Below are positions 1-5,623 of a stretch of 11,328 nucleotides of DNA, in pieces. Location of the stretch: the NCBI GenBank assembly GCA_021734725.1, contig JAIPIM010000107.1, positions 1-11,328 of the forward strand, written 5' to 3'. Origin of the DNA: Minisyncoccota bacterium. GTDB taxonomy: Bacteria > Verrucomicrobiota > Lentisphaeria > Oligosphaerales > MVZH01. The notes under the pieces are model-generated. The model saw nothing but the letters and a program-made list of their open reading frames with translations. It was not told the DNA's origin and made no database searches. The position numbers and the translations under genes were made by a program. Numbering within the stretch: the first letter of the stretch is position 1; each line of letters starts with the position of its first letter.

Positions 1-839
1 GGGGCCCCCTTCTGAACAGACTGGACCAGCGCAATCCCTGCCAAGGTCTCCGCTGTGTGCGCAAGAATGTTTCCGGCCAGCGTAATGGGGGCGGTCGTTC
101 CACAAATGGGCTCAGTCGGCACCACCACGGGAAGTCCCTCACGCGCCAGGTAACAGGTCATCTCACCGTAATCTTCATCGATCTTGTAGGGGCTGATAAT
201 CAGCGTAATGAAGGACACAAACGGCTTCTCCCGCAACTGGTCAACCCCACCGGCCAGTGCCTGGGCCATCTCAACAACATTCTTACAGCCGCTCATGGAA
301 TAGATGCCGCCCATGACGTGCTTTGTCGTATTGTCCAACGCGTGAAAGAAGCGGTTGACGTCAATGTGATCCTTGTTGGTGATTTCATTCGGGAACACAT
401 TGATCGTGAACAGATGGATATTCTCCAACTCCTCGACCATGCGCGCATTGAGTATCACATCATCAGTCGTCGATGGCCGGCGTTGCCCAGACTCTGGATC
501 GAGTACGTATATAGCCGTACCGCCCGTTCCATAATGCACACGGTTCTTTTCCAGAACTGCATCAAACTCGCCATCCCGGGAATACAACGTAATCGAAGAG
601 GGGTTACTGCTGACGGCGTCCTCAACCAAGCCGCGGGATAAACGCACGACTTGCTGAGCGTCGTCCACCTCGGCACCGGACGCCTTGAAAGCCTCACGAG
701 CACTGGACGAATAAACCGCCACACCACTCTTCGCTAAGACTTCGAATGCAGCATCTGCTATTTTAGTAACGTCCGCATCACTCAACCCCTTGTACGGGGA
801 AGCGGGGATACCCGGCTGCTCGTGCTTCAATCTACCCAT
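1..839 (-). CDS. MttB-family (trimethylamine methyltransferase-like) protein, C-terminus cut by window edge
   Basis: This is the N-terminal 279 codons of a trimethylamine methyltransferase (MttB) superfamily protein. Such cytoplasmic enzymes move a methyl group from a methylated amine or betaine to a cobalt-corrinoid protein. I read it directly from the minus strand, from ATG at 837-839. Family-like stretches are the N-terminal helix and VLAKSGVAV (residues 34-42), GTGGTAIYVLDPESGQRR (104-121), which matches the family's glycine-rich segment and DPxTG loop, and CGTTAPITLAGNILAHTAETLAGIAL (246-271, abridged: CGTTAP, TLAG, AETLAG). No in-frame TAG occurs in the visible part. The site that is pyrrolysine in methanogen MttB lies beyond the edge, so substrate class cannot be decided; outside Pyl organisms most members are non-Pyl types such as the glycine betaine enzyme MtgB. 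A good ribosome binding site precedes the ATG. Family assignment is firm; substrate is unknown. Confidence 0.9.
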   Translation of the reverse strand, partial: MGRLKHEQPGIPASPYKGLSDADVTKIADAAFEVLAKSGVAVYSSSAREAFKASGAEVDDAQQVVRLSRGLVEDAVSSNPSSITLYSRDGEFDAVLEKNRVHYGTGGTAIYVLDPESGQRRPSTTDDVILNARMVEELENIHLFTINVFPNEITNKDHIDVNRFFHALDNTTKHVMGGIYSMSGCKNVVEMAQALAGGVDQLREKPFVSFITLIISPYKIDEDYGEMTCYLAREGLPVVVPTEPICGTTAPITLAGNILAHTAETLAGIALVQSVQKGA

Positions 840-1153
840 TTCACTTCTCCTTACTCAAATGATCGTTCCACCGAGAAGTCTGCCCGGTACAGGGCAAACC
901 AATATTTTCTGACCAAAAACTACCTAATTTACCATACATGACGCATTTTGACAGTTTTCGGGCGCTTTTGTCTCTTTTTGTACGTGGAATATGCCGTATC
1001 CTATGCACTCATTCGCACCACAGTCCGGGCTCCACGGAATCCCGCACAGGCAAGTCGGGCCGCACTGTGCTTCAAGTGAAAACGCGGCCACGGCACCATA
1101 AACAGCACACGCCTGGCTACGATTGAATCGGACAAGCGGAGCGATCCCCGCCT
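840..1153 (-). other. 314-base gap between receiver gene and MttB-family gene
   Basis: No convincing gene is seen here. The minus-strand reading frame that spans 924-1187 gives a cysteine-rich peptide with no family resemblance. A weak sigma-70-like pair reads on the minus strand: CTGTCA (949-954) and TAAATT (926-931) with 17-base spacing, about 90 bases before the methyltransferase start; each hexamer matches only 4 of 6 consensus bases. Directly after the receiver stop, 1137-1152 can fold into a 6-bp GC-rich hairpin (one G-T pair) without a clear U-tract, so it is at best a weak terminator. I found no GG-N10-GC sigma-54 promoter in the part just ahead of the methyltransferase gene. Confidence 0.4.
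847..852 (-). promoter_or_regulatory. Ribosome binding site of the MttB-family gene
   Basis: On the minus strand AAGGAG lies 7 bases before the ATG at 839. It is a near-consensus Shine-Dalgarno sequence and fixes the start of a gene whose other end is not visible. Confidence 0.75.
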
Positions 1154-1513
1154 TCAGAACTCGTTCAGCAAAGATTGCAGTTGCCACGTCACATCCTGAA
1201 TGCCCATGTCCTTAAACATCCACACACGAGACTGCTGCGGCAATACTTTCTCCTCCTCAACAAGATACCCACGACCAATCGTAAGAACGGGAATATCAGC
1301 ATCCACATCCCTGAGATTTAAAACACATTCAATGATGTCTGCCGCACTGTGTGTACGGTCAATGACAACTGCAGCGTACGCATCGTGACGTAAACTGTCT
1401 ACAGCTTGAGAGATTGTCTCTTTCGCAACGGGATCGAAGCCGCCGTTGAAAAGCTCCTCGACCAATTCACCACTGCCGTCGGATCCCAATACAAGTACGT
1501 TGTTCGCTTTCAT
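1154..1513 (-). CDS. Stand-alone receiver (REC)-like response regulator domain
   Basis: This 119-residue protein has the alternating strand/helix pattern of a CheY-like receiver domain and nothing else. The first strand is NVLVLGSDGS (5-14). The third strand ends in VVIDRTHS, placing D52 at the phospho-acceptor position. PVLTIGRG puts T78 at the conserved Thr/Ser, and WMFKDM puts K101 at the conserved lysine. The acidic pair that binds magnesium after strand 1 is reduced to a single D12, so phosphorylation may be weak or absent. No output domain follows; it may act by protein contact. I chose ATG 1513 because the strand-1 sequence starts right after it; an in-frame GTG at 1549 would add 12 residues, and neither has a clear ribosome binding site. 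It lies between a sigma-54 activator that lacks a receiver domain and the MttB-family gene, all on one strand. Confidence 0.72.
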   Translation of the reverse strand: MKANNVLVLGSDGSGELVEELFNGGFDPVAKETISQAVDSLRHDAYAAVVIDRTHSAADIIECVLNLRDVDADIPVLTIGRGYLVEEEKVLPQQSRVWMFKDMGIQDVTWQLQSLLNEF

Positions 1514-1856
1514 AACAAGTAAACAGGTTTGCTTCGCATTTCTGGACACTCACACACTCGCGCAGTCGATGCTGACTTGTGACTTGCCTGATCAAGTGCA
1601 AGATCTCGGCCATACACAGCCCGGTGATTTGTATCTAACGCCCCCCCAACGTCTTCGGATACTACTACCAAACCGGGATCGGACTCCCTGCTCAGCCGCA
1701 AGCGGCAAAAAGCTAAAACGTGTGCCGTTTCGTTACATTAAAGCAACAACTACTCTCAGCCAAGTGTGCCTATATTTTACACACAGTAAGAAACAAGAGA
1801 CGCAATCATCCACGAGTAAGGGGACTGTAAAAATACTCATGCATACAGGTAAGCCA

Positions 1857-1886
1857 GGCAAAGTGTGCATATTCTGCACTTATGCC
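1857..1886. repeat. Intergenic hairpin with competing outer inverted repeat
   Basis: GGCA-AAGTG (1857-1865) pairs with CACTT-A-TGCC (1877-1886), a 9-bp stem with one bulged A; two more pairs can form inside. An alternative outer repeat CCAGGC (1854-1859) and GCCTGG (1891-1896) uses overlapping bases, so two exclusive folds are possible. Function is not known. Confidence 0.35.
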
Positions 1887-1971
1887 GCAAGCCTGGATCC
1901 GTGACATTTCAGGGAAAAGAAAGATCTGCAGAAGCCCCCGCGGCAGGACGTTCACCATTCGCCCGCCTCAA

Positions 1972-1996
1972 ACGGGGAACCGGCAGCCCTCCCCGT
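1972..1996 (-). terminator. Possible terminator after the sigma-54 activator gene
   Basis: ACGGGGA (1972-1978) and TCCCCGT (1990-1996) form a perfect 7-bp GC-rich stem with an 11-base loop, starting 6 bases beyond the activator stop codon on the minus strand. Only three T residues follow the stem in the direction of transcription, so it is a weak intrinsic terminator or just a stabilising 3' hairpin. Confidence 0.4.
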
Positions 1997-2002
1997 CCAT
2001 GT

Positions 2003-2986
2003 TCACACGTCGATGTCCCGAGACATCAATCCGTATTTCTCCAGCTTGTTGTATAGGGTGCGCCGGCTTATGCCAAGCAGTTCCGCGGACTTCTTACGGT
2101 TGTTCCCGGTAACCATCAATACTTTCCGAATCATTCGCTGCTCCATCTCCGCCAAAGTGGTACCGACTTTGAAGACGATATTTTCCTGTGAGGAATCTTT
2201 TGTGTGGAAACGCGGCGGCAAGTGACGGGGTTGCAGTGCATCGCCTTCACAAACGAGCACGGCACGCTGGATGACGTTCTTCAATTCACGAATGTTGCCG
2301 GGCCAATGGTAGTTCTGCAACAAAGAAAGCGCGTCGACCGGAATGTCCTTGATTGCCTTACCAAATGATTTGCAGTAACTTTTCAGGAATGATCGAACCA
2401 GCAATTCTATGTCCTGCCGGCGCTGACGCAGGGGGGGCAGGTCAATACGGAAGACGTCAAGACGGTAATAAAGGTCCTCGCGAAAGGTCCCCTTCTGTAC
2501 TGCTTCATACAAGTCGGCATTGGAGGCGGCGATCAGCCGAACATCCGTGGTGAACGTGTCTTGGCCGCCAAGGCGGTGAAACTTATGCTGTTCCAACAAG
2601 CGTAACAGGCTGATTTGTACGCGCTCACTGATTGTACCGATTTCATCCAGAAAAACAGTGCCGCCGTTTCCTAGTTCAAACTTTCCCTGTCGCGTTTCCG
2701 TCGCCCCGGTGAATACTCCCTTTTCATGGCCAAACAACTCGCTCGCCACAAGATTTGCGGGAACCGCTCCGAGATGAACAGGAATATAGACGCCATCGGC
2801 CCGCTTGCTGCGACTGTGTATGGCCTTGGCCACCAAGTCCTTGCCAGTACCCGTCTCTCCTAAAATCAACACTGGGACATCTGTCGCGGCCGCCTGACGA
2901 ATACGTGCAAACACTATCTTGATCTCAGACGACTGACCAATCATTCTTTCGAATCGCGGTGGACTTTTGCGTTTTGCCATGAGCAT
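2003..2986 (-). CDS. Sigma-54-dependent AAA+ / Fis-type transcriptional activator without receiver domain
   Basis: This bacterial enhancer-binding protein remodels sigma-54 RNA polymerase by ATP hydrolysis. Numbered from the second ATG (2980; 325 residues) it shows Walker A GETGTGKD (41-48), the sigma-54 contact loop as GVFTGA (88-93), Walker B GGTVFLDEI (106-114), FREDLYYRLDVF with the arginine fingers (166-177), sensor II WPGNIRELKN (226-235) and a C-terminal Fis-type helix-turn-helix around NNRKKSAELLGISRRTLYNK (293-312). There is no receiver, GAF or PAS domain: only about 14 residues precede the AAA+ core, as in PspF, so activity is probably set by a partner or by expression. The contact loop differs from GAFTGA by A to V, and the usual NCAA strand reads HLGA. 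Two ATGs (2986 and 2980) are possible; the GTG at 3058 would add a tail unlike the family. A stand-alone receiver-like gene lies next downstream. Confidence 0.93.
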   Translation of the reverse strand: MLMAKRKSPPRFERMIGQSSEIKIVFARIRQAAATDVPVLILGETGTGKDLVAKAIHSRSKRADGVYIPVHLGAVPANLVASELFGHEKGVFTGATETRQGKFELGNGGTVFLDEIGTISERVQISLLRLLEQHKFHRLGGQDTFTTDVRLIAASNADLYEAVQKGTFREDLYYRLDVFRIDLPPLRQRRQDIELLVRSFLKSYCKSFGKAIKDIPVDALSLLQNYHWPGNIRELKNVIQRAVLVCEGDALQPRHLPPRFHTKDSSQENIVFKVGTTLAEMEQRMIRKVLMVTGNNRKKSAELLGISRRTLYNKLEKYGLMSRDIDV

Positions 2987-3185
2987 ATCCGTCGAAGGTG
3001 TGTGTGCATTGCCGCGACACCCCCTCACTGAGGGCTCGTCAGCATACCAAGAGTACACTCGTGTTCAATTTGCATTGCAATACCATACTATACTCTGGGT
3101 TGAGCAGCCTTCCCATCACGCAGACCGGAGCCGTGCGTATGTTGCCCCACCCCGCCTTGGTCGCCAACTTTTTTCGTGTCTCTAA

Positions 3186-3213
3186 TTGACGCATCATTGC
3201 GCCCGCCTACATT
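3186..3213 (+). promoter_or_regulatory. Likely sigma-70-type promoter of the nfeD-floA operon
   Basis: TTGACG (3186-3191) and TACATT (3208-3213) are spaced by 16 bases on the plus strand, about 64 bases before the NfeD start. The -35 matches 5 of 6 consensus bases and the -10 matches 4 of 6. It lies in the divergent gap between the sigma-54 activator and the NfeD gene. Confidence 0.5.
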
Positions 3214-3247
3214 AAGCTAGTACATTCAGGAGATTGGGATTACGGAA

Positions 3248-3280
3248 ATGCCCAGCCGCGGCGGACAAGCAGCAGAATGA
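3248..3280 (+). other. Possible 10-codon leader ORF overlapping the NfeD start (ATGA)
   Basis: ATG at 3248 opens a short frame (MPSRGGQAAE) whose TGA stop overlaps the NfeD ATG as ATGA at 3277-3280. AGGAG at 3228-3232 is 15 bases upstream, farther than usual, and the NfeD start itself has only a poor GCGGA-like site, so coupled translation is plausible. Such a short frame can arise by chance. Confidence 0.25.
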
Positions 3281-3822
3281 ATCAGACAGGCATTATTACT
3301 CTTATTGTCACGGGCGTCCTACTGGTGCTGACAGAGATTTTTCTGCCCGGCGGCTTCGTGGGAGCAATCGGGGGAGTCCTGCTGCTGATCGGCATCTTCA
3401 CCGCTTTTTTCGTGCTTGGTCCAGGAATCGGATTCGCACTTCTGGTTGGAGCACTCATATTTGGGCTGATCATGTTTTGGGTATGGATGAAAATTCTTCC
3501 GAATACGCGCATCGGCAAGCGCTTTATCCTGCAGTCGGACGCCGCCGACTGGGCCGGATACGACAACACCCAGAGTTCGCTCGTCGGAAAAACGGGAGTC
3601 GCACGGTCGCCATTGCATCCCAGCGGCGTTGCCATCATTGAAGGCAAGCGAATCGACGTTGTGACGCGCGGGGAACTCATCGACGTTGTGACGCGCGGGG
3701 AACTCATTGACGCGGGACAAACCATCGAGGTCATTGAAGTGGCCGGAAATAGAATTGTTGTTACGCAATCAGAAAATCGCTCAGAAACATCGCAATCAGC
3801 CGAGTCGACGAACGCACACTAG
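3277..3822 (+). CDS. NfeD-like membrane protein with duplicated OB-fold segment
   Basis: This 181-residue protein is the short NfeD type that partners bacterial flotillins in membrane microdomains. It has three hydrophobic segments (about 5-23, 26-47 and 52-73), then a cytosolic or periplasmic OB-fold domain (about 100-164) with the family signature SLVGKTGVARSPLHPSGVAI and the ending GNRIVV. Within the OB fold, IDVVTRGEL occurs twice back to back (126-134 and 135-143); homologues normally have one such strand-turn segment. The coding DNA of the two copies is identical, so the duplication is recent. The tail after 165 is polar and rich in S, N and E. Its TAG stop (3820-3822) lies 14 bases before floA. 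Family assignment is firm; whether the duplicated version is functional is open. Confidence 0.9.
   Translation: MNQTGIITLIVTGVLLVLTEIFLPGGFVGAIGGVLLLIGIFTAFFVLGPGIGFALLVGALIFGLIMFWVWMKILPNTRIGKRFILQSDAADWAGYDNTQSSLVGKTGVARSPLHPSGVAIIEGKRIDVVTRGELIDVVTRGELIDAGQTIEVIEVAGNRIVVTQSENRSETSQSAESTNAH
3652..3705 (+). repeat. Perfect 27-bp in-frame tandem duplication inside nfeD
   Basis: Bases 3652-3678 and 3679-3705 are identical, each beginning ATCGACGTT and ending GGGGAACTC, and each encoding IDVVTRGEL. A third partial start (ATTGAC, one mismatch to ATCGAC) follows at 3706. The lack of any silent difference argues for a very recent slippage or recombination event, or an assembly artefact. Confidence 0.95.
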
Positions 3823-3827
3823 GAAGG
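3821..3827 (+). promoter_or_regulatory. Ribosome binding site of floA
   Basis: AGGAAGG begins within the NfeD stop codon and lies 9 bases before the floA ATG, supporting the ATG at 3837 and tight coupling of the two genes. Confidence 0.7.
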
Positions 3828-3836
3828 GCAATCATT

Positions 3837-4847
3837 ATGTGGCAGATCTTTCTCATCGTTCTCATCATCGTTCTTATCATCCCCGTACTGTTTTTCTTCT
3901 ATTTCCTCAATGTCTGGATACGCGCCCTGGCATCGAAGGCACACGTCAGTATCTGGAATCTGGTGGGTATGAAGCTTCGGCGCGTCCCGCCGTCCTTGAT
4001 CGTTGAAGCATTGATTCGCTTGCGTAAGGCAGGTATGAGCACCGTCAATACCGATGCTCTTGAGGCCCATTATCTGGCAGGCGGCGACGTGCTCAACGTC
4101 GTAAACGCTCTCATTGCAGCAGACAAGGCGGGTATCACGTTGACTTTTGAGCGTGCTGCTGCGATCGATTTGGCTGGACGAGATGTCTTTGGGTCCGTGC
4201 GTGTCAGCGTTAACCCACGCGTCATCGACTGCCCGGACCCGGCCAAGGGACGCAATACCGTAGATGCTGTTGCAAAAGATGGCATTCAAGTAAAAGCTAA
4301 AGCTCGCGTGACTGTCCGTGCCAACCTCGAACGATTGGTCGGCGGTGCCACCGAAGAAACCATCATCGCACGTGTCGGTGAAGGAATTGTTACTACTATC
4401 GGTTCATCCAACACCTACAAAGATGTTCTGGAAAACCCGGACCTCATATCCAAGCGAGTACTGGATAAGGGGTTGGACAGTGGCACGGCATTTGAAATCC
4501 TGTCCATCGACATAGCAGATGTGGACGTCGGCGACAACGTCGGCGCACGTCTCCAGGCAGATCAGGCGGAAGCCGACAAACGCGTCGCCCAGGCGAAGGC
4601 CGAGGTGCGTCGTGCCGCGGCTGTCGCCGTTGAGCAGGAGATGCGCGCACGAGTGCAGGAAATGCAGGCAACAGTTGTCGAAGCACAGGCAGAAGTCCCA
4701 AAAGCAATGGCAGCGGCCTTGCGAGACGGTAATCTCGGCGTTCTGGACTATTACCGCATGGAAAATCTGAAAGCCGACACCGATATGCGCAGTAAGATCA
4801 CGGGTGAAGACCAACCACCGACCACGGGCGAACATGAGGAAAGCTGA
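3837..4847 (+). CDS. floA: Flotillin-like protein FloA (UPF0365 family)
   Basis: FloA is a membrane-bound scaffold of bacterial functional membrane microdomains, affecting membrane fluidity and the assembly of membrane complexes. The 336 residues match the usual length (about 330). Features in order: an N-terminal hydrophobic hairpin (2-25), the family signatures LVGMKLRRVPP (42-52), LEAHYLAGGDV (75-85) and LTFERAAAIDLAGRDV (102-117), the PHB/SPFH core with QVKAKARVTVRANLERLVGG (151-170) and ETIIARVGEGIVTTIGSS (174-191), then KGLDSGTAFEILSIDIADVD (211-230), and a helical stretch rich in E and A (241-295) that drives oligomerisation. A short extra segment around CPDPAKGRN (132-140) is longer than in Bacillus FloA. 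It sits between the NfeD gene and a membrane-anchored unknown gene, matching the widespread nfeD-floA arrangement. Assignment is very secure. Confidence 0.97.
   Translation: MWQIFLIVLIIVLIIPVLFFFYFLNVWIRALASKAHVSIWNLVGMKLRRVPPSLIVEALIRLRKAGMSTVNTDALEAHYLAGGDVLNVVNALIAADKAGITLTFERAAAIDLAGRDVFGSVRVSVNPRVIDCPDPAKGRNTVDAVAKDGIQVKAKARVTVRANLERLVGGATEETIIARVGEGIVTTIGSSNTYKDVLENPDLISKRVLDKGLDSGTAFEILSIDIADVDVGDNVGARLQADQAEADKRVAQAKAEVRRAAAVAVEQEMRARVQEMQATVVEAQAEVPKAMAAALRDGNLGVLDYYRMENLKADTDMRSKITGEDQPPTTGEHEES
4836..4843 (+). promoter_or_regulatory. Ribosome binding site of the third operon gene
   Basis: GAGGAAAG inside the last codons of floA lies 9 bases before ATG 4853. The intergenic gap is only 5 bases, so the gene is almost certainly translated from the floA transcript. 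Confidence 0.7.
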
Positions 4848-4852
4848 ACACC

Positions 4853-5398
4853 ATGAACGGTGACCTGTTCGAAATCCTGTTCGGCATCGTTGTCGTCCTG
4901 GTTCTTGTGGGACGTGGAATCAAAGCGTTGCTGGAACAACAGCAGACGCGCCACGAAGACGGGGAAACGGCCTCGGACTATGGCTGGGAAGAAGTATCGC
5001 CCACACAAACAAGCCCGGGCCCTATCGCTTCGACACCACCACCGGTGCCGCAAACGCCCTCCCCTTCAAGCACCAAAACTCGCCAGCAACCTTGGGCGGA
5101 AGTAACGGCGGCCACTCCACCACCGACGCCACCGCCCCACGCGGCAGCCTACCAACGACAAGACCAAGAGCCACAGGCGTCGCCGGAACCACCTTCCGTA
5201 GAACGGTTCGTCGGCCAACCGGAGATCAAAGGCGTCAGCGGACTGGCCGGGGCATTTAGCGCGCCGCCACGGCCGTGGGGAAAAGTAAGCACCATGCGAA
5301 GCGGTCACATGCGCGTGCAAATTCACGGCCGGCAAGACTTGCGGCGCGCAGTAATCCTTCGGGAAATACTGGATCACCCGCGTGCCTTTGATCTCTAG
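4853..5398 (+). CDS. Membrane-anchored proline-rich protein of the flotillin operon, function unknown
   Basis: I do not recognise a named family. The 181-residue protein has one N-terminal hydrophobic segment (about 5-20, LFEILFGIVVVLVLVG) followed by RGIK, which suggests an N-out/C-in anchor. A long low-complexity linker (about 45-118) follows, dominated by P, T, S, A and Q with runs such as TPPPVPQTP and TPPPTPPP. The C-terminus is compact and charged, ending in RRAVILREILDHPRAFDL. As I recall, a closing motif of the type LRxAIxxxEILxxPxAL is common in small anchored proteins beside floA in several phyla; this is recollection, not a search. The 5-base spacing to floA and its own ribosome binding site argue it is a real member of the operon, perhaps a tether or adaptor at flotillin domains. 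The linker alone is uninformative. Confidence 0.75.
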   Translation: MNGDLFEILFGIVVVLVLVGRGIKALLEQQQTRHEDGETASDYGWEEVSPTQTSPGPIASTPPPVPQTPSPSSTKTRQQPWAEVTAATPPPTPPPHAAAYQRQDQEPQASPEPPSVERFVGQPEIKGVSGLAGAFSAPPRPWGKVSTMRSGHMRVQIHGRQDLRRAVILREILDHPRAFDL

Positions 5399-5486
5399 CC
5401 TGTCAGACTTAAATCTTCGTCGATCCATTTGGGGGCCACACGATACGACCCCGTTTGGGTTTTGTGCGGTTGGTGTTCGATCGAGA

Positions 5487-5516
5487 ATTACGGAGGACGG
5501 TTCCCTTCCTCGTAAT
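5487..5516. terminator. Strong hairpin between convergent operons, possible bidirectional terminator
   Basis: ATTACGGAGGA (5487-5497) pairs with TCCTCGTAAT (5507-5516): a 10-bp stem with one bulged G and a 9-base loop. It lies between the third flotillin-operon gene (ends 5398, plus strand) and ligA (ends 5624, minus strand), where a shared terminator is expected. Neither strand has a proper T-tract after the stem, so intrinsic termination is uncertain. Confidence 0.4.
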
Positions 5517-5623
5517 CAATAATCGTCACCCGTAAATCGTAACCCGTAAAAGCAGAAACGGTGACTGCCGCCTCTCCTGACCGGTCGATGCGAAGTCCGA
5601 CAAACTGCCAGCGAATTCTCGTA
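5488..5623 (-). other. Protein-like open stretch downstream of ligA in another frame
   Basis: Directly after the ligA stop, a different minus-strand frame reads about 45 residues that look like real protein: RIRWQFVGLRIDRSGEAAVT, continuing VSAFTGYDLRVTIIDYEEGN, with alternating hydrophobic and polar residues. It ends in TAA at 5488-5490. No ATG, GTG or TTG opens it at a sensible place; an in-frame CTG (5647-5649) inside the ligA end would give 53 residues. It may be a small translationally coupled gene with a rare start, the remnant of a decayed gene, or chance. I do not recognise the sequence. Confidence 0.3.

Larger units (their letters stand above)
1550..2002 (-). other. 450-base intergenic region between sigma-54 activator and receiver gene
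   Basis: No frame on either strand gives a recognisable protein here. The region is rich in short inverted repeats: GCCGC-AA-GCGGC at 1695-1706, AAACG-N5-CGTTT at 1716-1730, a hairpin at 1857-1886, and a terminator-like hairpin at 1972-1996. It presumably holds the end of the activator transcript and the control region of the receiver gene. A small RNA is possible but not shown. Confidence 0.4.

Noticed and set aside
57..641. 194-residue plus-strand frame
   Set aside because: It is antisense to the MttB-family gene, which has clear family motifs on the minus strand.
840..1000. Sigma-54 (GG-N10-GC) promoter ahead of the MttB-family gene
   Set aside because: Several GG-containing stretches were tried on the minus strand; none has GC at the required spacing.
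924..1187. 87-residue cysteine-rich minus-strand frame overlapping the end of the receiver gene
   Set aside because: No ribosome binding site, no family resemblance, and its composition reads like translated non-coding DNA.
1638..1650. Run of seven C residues in the intergenic gap as a phase-variation tract
   Set aside because: It lies in no gene and is too short and isolated to support a switching role.
1510..1701. 63-residue minus-strand frame upstream of the receiver gene
   Set aside because: Low-complexity, no start signal, overlaps the receiver start in another frame and resembles nothing known.
3282..3768. Two long minus-strand frames across the NfeD gene
   Set aside because: Antisense shadows; the NfeD frame has transmembrane and OB-fold signatures and the operon structure.
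5528..5550. Two 9-base direct repeats ACCCGTAAA, 14 bases apart start to start, mistaken for an iteron or CRISPR-like array
   Set aside because: Only two short copies, no spacer or unit regularity, and no associated genes.
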